64,000 bases of DNA from Novosphingobium pentaromativorans US6-1 (GTDB taxonomy: Bacteria > Pseudomonadota > Alphaproteobacteria > Sphingomonadales > Sphingomonadaceae). The notes beneath the pieces are model-generated. The model was not told the origin of the DNA. It did no database searches and was given only the letters and a program-made list of their open reading frames with translations. Shown piece by piece: positions 52,764-63,057 of this stretch. Where the stretch lies: contig NZ_CP009291.1 in the NCBI RefSeq assembly GCF_000767465.1, positions 2,063,501 to 2,127,500 on the forward strand. Reading direction: 5' to 3'. The position numbers and the translations under genes were made by a program. The stretch's first letter is position 1. Each line of letters opens with the position of its first letter.

Positions 52764-54275
52764 ATGGGTGCGATGGGGCAAGATCGGGCTGACCGGACAT
52801 CGGGGCAGGAACGGGGGGAACGCGTGTCCCCGGGCTGGAAGCTGCTCGTCGTCCTCACCCTGATCGCAGCGCTGGCCCTGCGGGTGCGGGCGTTCTCGCT
52901 TTACGACATCGCCTACTCGGACGAACTGCTCCAGTATCTCGAGCAGGCCAACCGGTTCGTGACCGGTCATGGCGTAGTCCCCTGGGAATGGCGCGTGGGC
53001 CTGCGCAATGCGCTGATCCCGCAAGTGCTTGCCCTGCCCGTCTGGCTCGGCCACGCGCTTGGCCCCGGCACCATGCTGCCCGTCGCCATCGCCCGCGCGG
53101 CATTCCTGGCACTGAACCTGCTGGTCCTGCCCGCGGCCTATCGTCTTGGCGCCCTCCACTCGCGCGCCGCCGCACTGGTTGCGCTCTTCGCAGCGTCGGT
53201 CTGGTGGGAAAGCGTGCTTTTCAGCGAGTTGATGCTGGCCGAAAGTCTGGGCGCCGCGCTCATGCTGCCGGGCGCGGCCTTGCTCCTCGATCGGCGCACC
53301 TCGCGGCGCGCGCTCGTGCTGAGCGGGCTGCTGCTGGGCCTCGCCGTGCTGGTGCGCATGCAATACGCGGTTTTTGCCGGCGTTCTGGCGCTGGCCGCCC
53401 TGCGCGTGGACCGTGGGCGCTGGGTGCCTGTCATGCTCGGCGGACTGGCCGCGCTACTGGTCGGCGCGGCAAGTGACCTCGCCGCCGGATTGCCGCCGTT
53501 CGGCTGGGTCGTGGTCGGCATATCCAAGAACATCGGCGAAGGCATCGCCGCGCGCTTCGGCACTTCACCGCCGCTTGCCTACCTCGGGATGCTCCAGCAG
53601 CATCTCTGGCCGGTCTTCGCCCCGGCGCTGGTGGGAGCGGTGCTGGCCGGACGGCGCTATCGACCGCTCATGCTGGCAACACTGGCCAACCTGATCGTGC
53701 ACAGCCTGATCGGCCACAAGGAATACCGCTTCGTCTGGCTGACGACGCTGACCATCGTCATCCTGTCCGCCATCGCCCTCGTGCGCCTTGCCGACTGGCT
53801 GACGAATCGGCGCGGACAGGAACCCGGGAGCTTGCGCAGCGCCGCCATTCTTTGCGGCGCCATCGCCCTGCTGTCCGCCTTTTCCGCCACCATGACCGGC
53901 GGAGCGAGTGCCTGGCGCGGCGGCGGCGCGATTCCCCGCCTGGCCGGATTGGCGGCACAGGACCCCAAGGTCTGCGGCATCGCCATCGCCTACGAGTTCA
54001 AGAGCCACGTTGTGCCTGCGCTGCTGCCCCGCCGCGTACCGCTGATGCTGGCGCCCGAAGGTGTCCTGTCCGGCAACCGGCCGCTCTCTCCGGGCCTTGC
54101 TGCGGCGGCCGACGCGCTGGTTCTCAACGCGGACACGCCGGTGCCGCAGCAATACGAGCGCCGCGCCTGCCTGCCGCTTGCAGGGGACAGTCCTTGCCTA
54201 TTCGTGCGCCCGGGCACCTGCACCCAAGATACTCGCGACAGCTATCAGCAGGCGATTGCCCGAAACGGCATGTAG
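52764..54275 (+). CDS. GT22-like (PIG-B/Alg9-type) mannosyltransferase, multi-pass membrane protein
   Basis: A 503-residue polytopic protein with about ten hydrophobic segments. The first lumenal/periplasmic loop has the acidic DIAYSDELLQYLEQ (Asp53-Glu54), where GT22 enzymes carry the catalytic HPDExxQ-type motif. HKEYRF (His318-Lys319-Glu320) matches the HKExRF signature of the ALG9/PIGM-B group of GPI and N-glycan mannosyltransferases. GT22 uses polyprenyl-phosphate-linked mannose. It is on the opposite strand between ruvA and ruvC with 21 bp to the ruvC stop, an insertion in an otherwise standard ruv locus. The acceptor is unknown. GGCGAGG precedes the ATG. Confidence 0.75.
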   Translation: MGAMGQDRADRTSGQERGERVSPGWKLLVVLTLIAALALRVRAFSLYDIAYSDELLQYLEQANRFVTGHGVVPWEWRVGLRNALIPQVLALPVWLGHALGPGTMLPVAIARAAFLALNLLVLPAAYRLGALHSRAAALVALFAASVWWESVLFSELMLAESLGAALMLPGAALLLDRRTSRRALVLSGLLLGLAVLVRMQYAVFAGVLALAALRVDRGRWVPVMLGGLAALLVGAASDLAAGLPPFGWVVVGISKNIGEGIAARFGTSPPLAYLGMLQQHLWPVFAPALVGAVLAGRRYRPLMLATLANLIVHSLIGHKEYRFVWLTTLTIVILSAIALVRLADWLTNRRGQEPGSLRSAAILCGAIALLSAFSATMTGGASAWRGGGAIPRLAGLAAQDPKVCGIAIAYEFKSHVVPALLPRRVPLMLAPEGVLSGNRPLSPGLAAAADALVLNADTPVPQQYERRACLPLAGDSPCLFVRPGTCTQDTRDSYQQAIARNGM

Positions 54276-54296
54276 GAACCGGCCCGCCGCCAGCGC

Positions 54297-54773
54297 TCAG
54301 CGGTGGCTGCCGAGCATATTGGCGTGGGTGATCGCCACGGCGAGAGCGTCGGAGGCGTCTTCGCCGGCCAGCTTAACGCCGGGCAGCAGCACCTTGAGCA
54401 TGGCCTGGATCTGCGCCTTCTCAGCCCCGCCAGTGCCGACGAGCGCCTTCTTGACGACCTTGGTCGAATATTCGGCGACGGGCATCCCGGCGCGCGCCAG
54501 CGAGAGCATGGCAACGCCGCGCGCCTGACCGAGCTTGAGCGTGGACTGCGGGTTCACGTTGACGAAGACTTCCTCCACCGCGCCCGCATCCGGCCGGTGG
54601 TGGAGAATCACATCGGTCAGGGCCGCGTCGAGTTCGACAAGGCGGTCGGCCATCGCCGCCTTGGCATCGGTGCGGATCTGCCCGTTGGCAACGTGGCTGA
54701 GCCTGCTGCCCGACTTGGCGACGATGCCCCAGCCAGTGCAGGTCAGGCCCGGATCGAGGCCGATGATGATCAT
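54297..54773 (-). CDS. ruvC: Holliday junction endonuclease RuvC
   Basis: A 158-residue resolvase. Catalytic acidic residues are visible: Asp7 in IIGLDPG, the Glu of GAVEEVFVN, and the Asp pair of [10 protein letters not shown]. It follows yebC by 61 bp on the minus strand, the normal order. Downstream the expected ruvA is displaced 1.6 kb by an oppositely oriented mannosyltransferase gene, so ruvC and ruvAB are two separate transcription units here. Confidence 0.96.
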   Translation of the reverse strand: MIIIGLDPGLTCTGWGIVAKSGSRLSHVANGQIRTDAKAAMADRLVELDAALTDVILHHRPDAGAVEEVFVNVNPQSTLKLGQARGVAMLSLARAGMPVAEYSTKVVKKALVGTGGAEKAQIQAMLKVLLPGVKLAGEDASDALAVAITHANMLGSHR

Positions 54774-54834
54774 GACGGCGGTGCGCCCGGGACCGGGCTT
54801 TCGGGCAGGACGCGATTATCCGCCCGGTGCCGGA

Positions 54835-55578
54835 TCAACCCAGTTGTTCCATGACCTCGTCTGAGATCTCGTAGTTGCCCCAGACGGTCTGGACATCGTC
54901 GTCATCGTCCAGCGTGTCGACCAGCTTGAGCAGGGTCGAAGCGGTATCGGCGTCGACGTCGACCTTGATGTTGGGCTTCCACGCCAGCTTGACGCCTTCG
55001 GCCTCGCCCAGCGCCTTTTCCAGTTCGCGGGCGACTTCGTGCAGGTCCTCCACCGCAGTCCAGACCGAGTGACTTTCCTCGTCGCTTTCGACGTCCTGCG
55101 CACCGGCCTCGATCGCGGCTTCGAGGACCTTGTCCTCATCGCCCACCGAACCGGGGTACTCGATCAGGCCGAGACGTTCGAAGCCGTGGGAAACCGCGCC
55201 GCTGGCACCGAGGTTGCCGCCGTTCTTGGAGAAGGCGGTGCGTACGTTGGTGGCCGTGCGGTTGCGATTGTCGGTCAGCGCCTCGACGATGAGGGCGACG
55301 CCGCCGGGGCCGTAACCTTCGTAGCGCACTTCCTCGTAGTTCTCGCCATCGTTCTTGCTGGCCTTGTCGATCGCGCGCTGGATGTTGTCCTTGGGCATCG
55401 ACTGCGCCTTGGCCGCGTTGACGGCGGCGCGAAGGCGCGGATTCATGTCCGGATCGGGCATGCCCATCTTGGCTGCGACGGTGATTTCGCGCGAAAGCTT
55501 GGAGAACATCGCCGAGCGCTTTTTGTCCTGCGCCCCCTTGCGATGCATGATGTTCTTAAACTTGGAATGGCCTGCCAT
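54835..55578 (-). CDS. yebC: YebC/PmpR-family protein (translation or transcription factor)
   Basis: A 247-residue member of the YebC/TACO1 family. It starts [15 protein letters not shown], followed by [16 protein letters not shown], the family hallmark, and contains [20 protein letters not shown]. The acidic second domain is complete. Roles reported for the family are DNA-binding regulation and relief of ribosome stalling on proline-rich messages. It is first in the yebC-ruvC unit. Confidence 0.95.
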   Translation of the reverse strand: MAGHSKFKNIMHRKGAQDKKRSAMFSKLSREITVAAKMGMPDPDMNPRLRAAVNAAKAQSMPKDNIQRAIDKASKNDGENYEEVRYEGYGPGGVALIVEALTDNRNRTATNVRTAFSKNGGNLGASGAVSHGFERLGLIEYPGSVGDEDKVLEAAIEAGAQDVESDEESHSVWTAVEDLHEVARELEKALGEAEGVKLAWKPNIKVDVDADTASTLLKLVDTLDDDDDVQTVWGNYEISDEVMEQLG

Positions 55579-55685
55579 GGGTCCGCCCGTTATTTCGTTA
55601 TGGATCGCCGGAACCGGTTCCCGGCGGGAAAGATCGCGCGCCCTTACAACAGGCGCATGGCCAAGGGCAACCGCCCCCGATGCCC

Positions 55686-56003
55686 TCAGACGACGACGGC
55701 CGTGCCCGAGCAGCTGACCATCAGCATCGATCCGCTTTGCCCGATCACCTCGTAGTCGAGGTCGACGCCGACCACGGCATTGCCGCCCAGCTTCACGGCC
55801 TCCGCTTCCATTTCCGCCAGCGCTTCCTTGCGGGCGCGCTGCAGCACCTGCTCGTACTTGCCCGAGCGGCCGCCGACGATGTCGGTGATCGAGGCGAAGA
55901 GATCGCGGAAGATGTTCGCGCCGACGATGACCTCGCCGGTGACGATGCCCAGGTAGTGCTGGACGGGACGGCCTTCGACGGCAGGCGTGGTCGTGACGAT
56001 CAT
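55686..56003 (-). CDS. ybjQ: YbjQ / UPF0145 family protein
   Basis: A 105-residue protein whose beginning ([21 protein letters not shown]) and [23 protein letters not shown] segment are diagnostic for UPF0145 (also called heavy-metal-binding domain-containing). It ends [15 protein letters not shown] plus a final strand. The protein forms pentamers in solved relatives; the function is not established. It is the last gene of a minus-strand group of small genes that starts at 56810. Confidence 0.92.
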   Translation of the reverse strand: MIVTTTPAVEGRPVQHYLGIVTGEVIVGANIFRDLFASITDIVGGRSGKYEQVLQRARKEALAEMEAEAVKLGGNAVVGVDLDYEVIGQSGSMLMVSCSGTAVVV

Positions 56004-56113
56004 TCGGCTCTCTCCTCGGCCTTGGGCTTGTTGCGCATGCCTAGCGCAAGCCGGGGCCGAGGTCAGCCTCGATCGTCACTTTCCCGCTGCGCGGCAGCTG
56101 CCGCGCAGGCCGA

Positions 56114-56350
56114 TCAGTCGATGCCGAGCGCGGCCTTGTAGGTATCGAGAATCATGTCCATCTCGCGGCGGTCGTCGGGCTTCATCTTCCGCAGGCGCAC
56201 GATCTGGCGCATGATCTTGACGTCGTAACCCACGGCCTTCGCCTCGTTGTAGACGTCGCGGATATCGTCCGAGATGCCCTTCTTTTCCTCTTCGAGGCGC
56301 TCGACGCGCTCGATCAGCAGGCGCAGGCGATCGTCGGTGGTTTCGGCCAT
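56114..56350 (-). CDS. gapR: GapR (DUF2312) nucleoid-associated protein
   Basis: A 78-residue coiled-coil protein with LRLLIERVERLEEEKKGI and a basic VGYDVKIMRQIVRLRKMKPDD segment. It is the DUF2312/UPF0335 family whose Caulobacter member GapR binds overtwisted, AT-rich DNA ahead of replication forks and stimulates topoisomerases. Length and both blocks fit well. It is near-universal in alphaproteobacteria, which supports the taxonomic assignment. Confidence 0.93.
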   Translation of the reverse strand: MAETTDDRLRLLIERVERLEEEKKGISDDIRDVYNEAKAVGYDVKIMRQIVRLRKMKPDDRREMDMILDTYKAALGID

Positions 56351-56498
56351 TGGGTGTCAGCTCCGGAAACTGGGATGGTGAATCGATTGGTCGGGGCTGA
56401 TAGCCGCAGCCGGAGATTCGGGCAAAGCCGGACCTGTGGAAATTGCAGGCGCCGAGTAAAGCCCGCGCGCGAGCGGCCTGCCGCCCGCGCACCAGCGT

Positions 56499-56810
56499 TC
56501 AGTGCGATCCGCCGTTCTTCTTCAGGCTTTCCTCCATCCGGGCGAGCTGTTCGGGCGTCGCCTCGGTCTGGTACTTGTCCTTCCATTCGGCGAAGGGCAT
56601 GCCGTGGATCAGCGCACGCGCCTCGGCCTTGTCGCCTGCGAATCCCGCATCGCGGATCCAGTCGGCAAGGCAATTGCGGCAAAAGCCCGCAAGCCCCATC
56701 AAATCGATGTTTTGCGCATCGTGACGCTGCTGCAGATGGCGCACCAGACGGCGGAACGCTGCCGCCGCGATTGCGTCGTCAAGGTCTGCGATTTCGTATT
56801 CTTGGGTCAT
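56499..56810 (-). CDS. DUF1244 domain-containing protein
   Basis: A 103-residue protein with AFRRLVRHLQQRHDAQNIDLM and the conserved GFCRNCLADW motif, whose two Cys may bind a metal. YADC relatives of this DUF are present in many proteobacteria as single-copy genes of unknown function. It sits divergent from pyk with 77 bp between starts and 148 bp upstream of gapR on the same strand. The same neighbourhood (DUF1244, gapR, pyk) recurs in alphaproteobacteria as far as I recall. Confidence 0.9.
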   Translation of the reverse strand: MTQEYEIADLDDAIAAAAFRRLVRHLQQRHDAQNIDLMGLAGFCRNCLADWIRDAGFAGDKAEARALIHGMPFAEWKDKYQTEATPEQLARMEESLKKNGGSH

Positions 56811-56887
56811 ATCCCTACCATTCGTCCTTGGTTTGTAACCTGCCCTTTGCCATATGACCGGGCAACTTCGAAAGAGGCAGAAACGAC

Positions 56888-58369
<1,482 letters not shown>

Positions 58370-58382
58370 GCCTGACCCACAC

Positions 58383-59012
58383 ATGGCATTGCATACATTG
58401 TGGATCTACGCGGTCGCGGTCTTCCTGCTGAGCGCGACCCCGGGACCGAACATGCTCCACGTCCTCTCGCGCAGCGTCGAGCTGGGCATTAAGCGTACCG
58501 TGGCGACGATGGCCGGCTGCCTGCTCGGACTCGTCACCCTGCTGGCCGCTTCTGCGGTCGGCCTGGGCGCGCTGCTCCATGCGCTGCCGGGCGCCTTCAC
58601 CACGCTTCGCGTCGCGGGCGCGGCTTACCTGCTGTTCCTGGCGGTCAAGGCATGGCGCGCGCCGGTTCGCGAGGACGAAACCGAAACCCAGGACCTGCGG
58701 CCCGAAGTTTCATGGCAGGCCCTGTTCCGTGGCGGCTACGCGATCTCGATCAGCAATCCCAAGGCGATCGTCTTTGCCGCCGCCTTCCTGCCGCAGTTCA
58801 TCGACCCGGCCCTTGCGCAAGTGCCGCAGTTCGCGATTCTCGTCGGCGTCTTCGCGGTGATCGAGGCGTTCTGGTATTCGGTCTATGCGGGAAGCGGCCG
58901 CGCGCTCTCGCGCCACCTCAACCGCGCCGGCGTGAAGCGCGCGTTCAACCGGCTGACCGGCGGGCTGTTCGCCGGCTTCGGCCTGTCGCTGCTGGCCTTC
59001 CGCGCAACCTGA
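58383..59012 (+). CDS. LysE/RhtB-family amino-acid exporter
   Basis: A 209-residue inner-membrane protein with six predicted helices. The beginning has FLLSATPGPNMLHVLSRS, the conserved TPGPN motif of LysE exporters, and AISISNPKAIVFAAAFLPQFI is the second family block. It presumably exports an amino acid or a homoserine-lactone-like metabolite. It lies 13 bp after pyk and convergent with the YggS gene. Confidence 0.92.
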   Translation: MALHTLWIYAVAVFLLSATPGPNMLHVLSRSVELGIKRTVATMAGCLLGLVTLLAASAVGLGALLHALPGAFTTLRVAGAAYLLFLAVKAWRAPVREDETETQDLRPEVSWQALFRGGYAISISNPKAIVFAAAFLPQFIDPALAQVPQFAILVGVFAVIEAFWYSVYAGSGRALSRHLNRAGVKRAFNRLTGGLFAGFGLSLLAFRAT

Positions 59013-59050
59013 ATCTGGTCCTCCCCCGCGAGGGGGAAGGCTTCACCGGT

Positions 59051-59716
59051 TCAGCCGCGCGCACCGAACAGGGCGCTGCCCACGCGTACGTGCGTTGCGC
59101 CGAGCATAACCGCGGTCTCAAAATCGTCGCTCATGCCCATGCTGAGCTGGTCCAGTCCATTCTCGGCGGCGATCTTGGCGAGCAGCGCGAAGAACGGCGC
59201 CGCCTCGATACCCAGCGGCGGCACGCACATCAGGCCGACGACCGGGATCTGCGCTTCGCGCGCGGAGGCCAGCAGCGCCGGCACTTCGGCAATCGCGCAC
59301 CCGCCTTTCTGCTCCTCCTCGCCGATGTTCACCTGCACGAAGCACGGCACCTGCCGGCCCAGCTTGTCCATCGCCTTGCCGAGCGCCGACACCAGCGAGG
59401 GACGATCGAGCGAATGGATGCAGTCGAACAGCTGCACGGCGTCTTCCGCCTTGTTCGACTGCAGCTGCCCGACGAGGTGGAGCTGCACCCCTTCGTAGCG
59501 TTCGCGCAGCTCGGGCCACTTGGCCTGCGCTTCCTGCACCTTGTTCTCGCCGAAGACGCGCTGGCCTTCCTCGATCAGCGGAACGATCCGCTCGGCCGGG
59601 TGGGTCTTGGAAATGGCGATGAGCTCGACGGCCCCGGGCTTGCGGTGCGCAATCGTCGCGGCATGGGCGATCCTGGCCCGGACGGTCTGCAGGGGAGTAA
59701 GGTCTGGTTGATCCAT
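59051..59716 (-). CDS. yggS: YggS/PLPBP family pyridoxal-phosphate homeostasis protein
   Basis: A 221-residue single-domain PLP-binding TIM barrel. The PLP lysine is in LIAISKTHP (about residue 37), followed by FGENKVQEA, HLVGQLQSNKA, SMGMSDDFETAVMLGATHVRVGSALFG. The family buffers PLP and affects amino-acid pools without a known catalytic reaction. Its start codon overlaps, on the opposite strand, the first codon of the ThiE-like gene (shared bases at 59715-59716), so their promoters lie within each other's coding or leader sequences. Confidence 0.94.
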   Translation of the reverse strand: MDQPDLTPLQTVRARIAHAATIAHRKPGAVELIAISKTHPAERIVPLIEEGQRVFGENKVQEAQAKWPELRERYEGVQLHLVGQLQSNKAEDAVQLFDCIHSLDRPSLVSALGKAMDKLGRQVPCFVQVNIGEEEQKGGCAIAEVPALLASAREAQIPVVGLMCVPPLGIEAAPFFALLAKIAAENGLDQLSMGMSDDFETAVMLGATHVRVGSALFGARG

Positions 59717-60320
59717 GGGCCGCTGCTATAGCGATTGCGTGCCGATCCGCTACCCGCCTCTTTCCGTGAACCTGCCCGACATATGGCTAATCAGCGACGA
59801 GCGCATCGACGCGCAGCTACCTCAAGCTCTTTCACGGCTGCCGCGCGGGTCCGGCTTCGTCTTTCGCCATTACCACCTGCCGCCCGCCCACCGCCGCACC
59901 CGCTTCGAGGAGCTGGCGCGCATCGCCCGGCGGTACGGGCATGTCGTCGTGCTTTCCGGCACACCGCGCGAAGCCGGGCGATGGCAGGCCCACGGAGCCT
60001 ACGGTGCGCCGCGAAGGCTTGCGGGCGGCCCCGCCACCTTGCGCCTCGCCACAGTCCATTCGCTGCGCGAACTGGCGCAGGCAAGCCGCACGCGCGCCGA
60101 TGCCGTGCTGCTTTCGCCGGTCTTCCCGACCCGCTCGCATCCAGGCGCGAGCCACCTCGGGCAGGTGCGTTTTCACCTCATGGCTGCCCGCTCAGGCGTG
60201 CCGGTCATTGCCTTGGGCGGAATGAACGCCCATCGGGCACGCTCTGCCCGGATCGGGAAATGGGCCGCGATTCAGGGACTTGCAAAATCGCCCACAAAGT
60301 CGTTCCCGATCCATTCTTGA
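59715..60320 (+). CDS. Thiamine-phosphate-synthase-like protein, degenerate
   Basis: A 201-residue ThiE-fold protein. The late ThiE blocks are present: DAVLLSPVFPTRSHPGASHLG and VPVIALGGMN. The early HMP-pyrophosphate-binding QLRxK block and the acidic Mg2+ site are not recognisable; FVFRHYHLPP occurs instead. It is a common 'thiamine phosphate synthase' paralogue in sphingomonads that may not make thiamine phosphate. The ATG overlaps the yggS start; a GTG at 59739 or the Met at PDIW are alternatives. Its stop lies 53 bp before ftsK, so it may lead that transcript. Confidence 0.7.
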   Translation: MGRCYSDCVPIRYPPLSVNLPDIWLISDERIDAQLPQALSRLPRGSGFVFRHYHLPPAHRRTRFEELARIARRYGHVVVLSGTPREAGRWQAHGAYGAPRRLAGGPATLRLATVHSLRELAQASRTRADAVLLSPVFPTRSHPGASHLGQVRFHLMAARSGVPVIALGGMNAHRARSARIGKWAAIQGLAKSPTKSFPIHS

Positions 60321-60373
60321 CGGCGAGTCCCGCCGAAGCGCATTATCACGACCTGTAATCAGGGGAATTCCGA

Positions 60374-62767
60374 ATGGCCACACGGCCCATGGCGCCCGGA
60401 CGGCGCATCGCCAAGCCGGACTGGCGCGCAGTCTTGAGGCGCAGCCTGCGCCGCGCATCCGAACTGAGCGGTGCGGTGGTCCTGTTCGCGGCCATGGCGT
60501 TCCTCGCGCTGGCGCTGCTGAGCTATCACCAGACCGACCCATCCGCCTCGACCGCCGCGGGCGGCGACGTGCAGAACTGGATGGGGGCCGCCGGCGCATG
60601 GGTGGCCGAGCGCGCGCTGTTCTTCTTCGGGCCGGTTTCGGCGCTGTTCGTGCCCCTGCTCTATGTCTTCGCCCGCAAGCTGTGGCTGCTGGTCGAGGAA
60701 GACGACAACGAAATCGAGCATTCCAACCAGCGCTGGTGGCGGCCCGTGGGGATGCTCGCCTTCGCCATGATCCTGGTGGCAACGGTGCTCTCGCTGTGGA
60801 TCGACGAGCCGGGCGGCACCCTGCCCGCATCCTGGGGCGGGATCACCGGCCTGCTCGGAGCCAAGGCGATCACGGCCATTGCCGGATTCGCGCCCGATGC
60901 CGTGGACGGATGGATCAAGCTGGCACTGGCGCTGGTCTTCCTGGCCTGCGGCATCGCGCTGATCGGCAAGGTCTTCGCGATCGACTGGGTGCGCCTGCTC
61001 ACCCTGCCCGGCCGCATCGGCCAGGTTCGCGATGCCCTGCCCAAGCCTGCGAAGCGCACCGCCGCGCGTGAGGCGACTGGCGAAGCCGACGCGGAAGTCG
61101 AGACGGCCAAGCCCGAAGCGCCCGCCCCGCGCGCTGCCGCCCCGGCGCCGCTCAACGAACCGGCCCGCAAGGCTCCCCAGATCGTCGATCCGACGACACC
61201 CGCGCGCCCGGCGCAGCTGGGCACCGGCAGCCAGCAGAAGGACTTGTTCGACCAGTACCAGCTGCCACCGCTCGACATCCTCGCCGATCCACCGGCCAAT
61301 GCCGGCCCGAAGATCGACAAGCTCAGCCTCGAGCGCAACGCGCGCCTGCTGGAAACCGTGCTCGACGACTTCAACGTCAAGGGCGAGATTACCGCCGTGC
61401 GCACCGGCCCGGTCGTCACCATGTACGAACTGGAACCGGCCCCGGGCATCAAGGCCAGCCGCGTGATCGGCCTGGCCGACGACATCGCCCGCAACATGTC
61501 GGCGATCTCCGCGCGCGTCTCCTCGATCCCGGGCCGCACGGTGATGGGCATCGAGCTTCCCAACGCCGACCGCCAGATGGTGTCCTTCAAGGAAATGGTC
61601 GGCTCGGAGAACTTCGCCCACCACAAGGGCATGCTGCCGATCATCCTGGGCAAGGACATCGCCGGCGAACCCGTCGTCGCCGATCTTGCCACGATGCCCC
61701 ACCTGCTCGTTGCCGGCACCACCGGCTCGGGCAAGTCGGTCGGCCTCAACTGTATCCTGCTCTCGCTGCTCTACCGGATGACCCCGGCGCAATGCCGCCT
61801 GATCCTCGTCGACCCCAAGGTCCTCGAACTCAAGAGCTACGACGACATTCCGCACCTGCTCTCGCCGGTGGTCACCGAACCGCCCAAGGCGGTGCGTGCG
61901 CTCAAGTGGGCAGTCGAGGAAATGGAGCGCCGCTATCGCCAGATGAGCGAGATCTCGGTGCGCAATCTCGCCAGCTTCAACGAGAAGGTCCGCGCCGCCG
62001 CGGCCAAGGGCAAGCCGCTGGGCCGCCGCGTCCAGATCGGTTTCGACCCGGAAACCGGCGAGGAACTCTACGAGGAAAACCAGCTCGACTACGAAGTGCT
62101 GCCGCAGATCGTCCTGATCGTCGACGAGCTGGCCGACCTCATGGTCACCGTCGGCAAGGAAATCGAAGTGCTGATCCAGCGCCTCTCGCAAAAGAGCCGC
62201 GCGGCGGGCATTCACCTGATCATGGCCACGCAGCGTCCCTCGGTCGACGTCATCACCGGCGTCATCAAGGCCAACCTGCCCACGCGTATTTCCTTTGCCG
62301 TGACCAGCCGCATCGACAGCCGCACGATCCTGGGCGAACAGGGCGCCGAACAGCTGCTGGGCAAGGGCGACATGCTCTACAAGCCCAACACCGACCCGAT
62401 CAAACGCGTCCACGGCCCCTTCGTCTCGGACGAGGAAGTCGAACATGTCGCCGACTTCTGGCGCACGCAGGGCAAGCCGGAATACATCGACGCCGTCACC
62501 GAAGAGCCCGAAGAAGGCAGCTTCGGCTTCGACGATCTCAACGCCACCGCCTCGGACAATCCCGAGGAGCGCAAGTACCTGCAGGTCTGCCAGCTCGTGT
62601 TCGAGAACCAGAAGGTTTCGGTCTCGTGGCTCCAGCGCCAGATGGGCGTAGGATACAACACCGCGGCCAAGTGGGTGGAGCGCATGGAGAACGACGGTTA
62701 CGTCGGCCCGGCCAATCACGTCGGCCGCCGCGACATCTATCGCGACGAGAACGGCAACCCGCTGTAA
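60374..62767 (+). CDS. ftsK: DNA translocase FtsK
   Basis: A 797-residue septal DNA pump. Four membrane helices occupy roughly residues 33-210. A Pro/Ala-rich linker leads to the alpha/beta motor with Walker A AGTTGSGKSVGLN (about residue 448) and Walker B LIVDELADLM. The C-terminal gamma winged helix, which reads KOPS sequences, is present (SWLQRQMGVGYNTAAKW). It segregates the chromosome terminus through the closing septum and activates XerCD at dif. Length is normal for the alphaproteobacterial short-linker form. Confidence 0.96.
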   Translation: MATRPMAPGRRIAKPDWRAVLRRSLRRASELSGAVVLFAAMAFLALALLSYHQTDPSASTAAGGDVQNWMGAAGAWVAERALFFFGPVSALFVPLLYVFARKLWLLVEEDDNEIEHSNQRWWRPVGMLAFAMILVATVLSLWIDEPGGTLPASWGGITGLLGAKAITAIAGFAPDAVDGWIKLALALVFLACGIALIGKVFAIDWVRLLTLPGRIGQVRDALPKPAKRTAAREATGEADAEVETAKPEAPAPRAAAPAPLNEPARKAPQIVDPTTPARPAQLGTGSQQKDLFDQYQLPPLDILADPPANAGPKIDKLSLERNARLLETVLDDFNVKGEITAVRTGPVVTMYELEPAPGIKASRVIGLADDIARNMSAISARVSSIPGRTVMGIELPNADRQMVSFKEMVGSENFAHHKGMLPIILGKDIAGEPVVADLATMPHLLVAGTTGSGKSVGLNCILLSLLYRMTPAQCRLILVDPKVLELKSYDDIPHLLSPVVTEPPKAVRALKWAVEEMERRYRQMSEISVRNLASFNEKVRAAAAKGKPLGRRVQIGFDPETGEELYEENQLDYEVLPQIVLIVDELADLMVTVGKEIEVLIQRLSQKSRAAGIHLIMATQRPSVDVITGVIKANLPTRISFAVTSRIDSRTILGEQGAEQLLGKGDMLYKPNTDPIKRVHGPFVSDEEVEHVADFWRTQGKPEYIDAVTEEPEEGSFGFDDLNATASDNPEERKYLQVCQLVFENQKVSVSWLQRQMGVGYNTAAKWVERMENDGYVGPANHVGRRDIYRDENGNPL

Positions 62768-63057
62768 CTGCGAAGCGGGTCGGCCGCGGGGGTCTTGCCC
62801 CCTCGACAGGCCGGTTTGAGCGGGGCAGCTCAAGGCAGGCGGGGTGTGGTGACCGGGTGCCGCGCTGTAAAGCGTTCCGCCCGGGGCCCGCTCATCCCGC
62901 GCTTATGGAACCATACACCCCGGCACTCCGATCGGCCTTCCACCCGCGACAAACCACGCCTACCGCACGCCGAACGGCAAGTCGGCGCTAGATTCCCGGG
63001 CGCCGGCCACTACATAGACCCCAACCAGTTCTCACCCAACCTGCCGGAAAGACCCAG
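62768..63057. other. Gene-free interval between ftsK and the antiporter
   Basis: About 290 bp of GC-rich sequence without a plausible coding frame or a strong intrinsic terminator. It should hold the promoter of the antiporter gene; I could not single out -35/-10 boxes. Confidence 0.45.

Noticed and set aside
50938..55685. SOS (LexA) box upstream of ruvA, ruvC/yebC or recQ
   Set aside because: No GTTC-N7-GTTC or close variant found by eye in the gaps before these genes.
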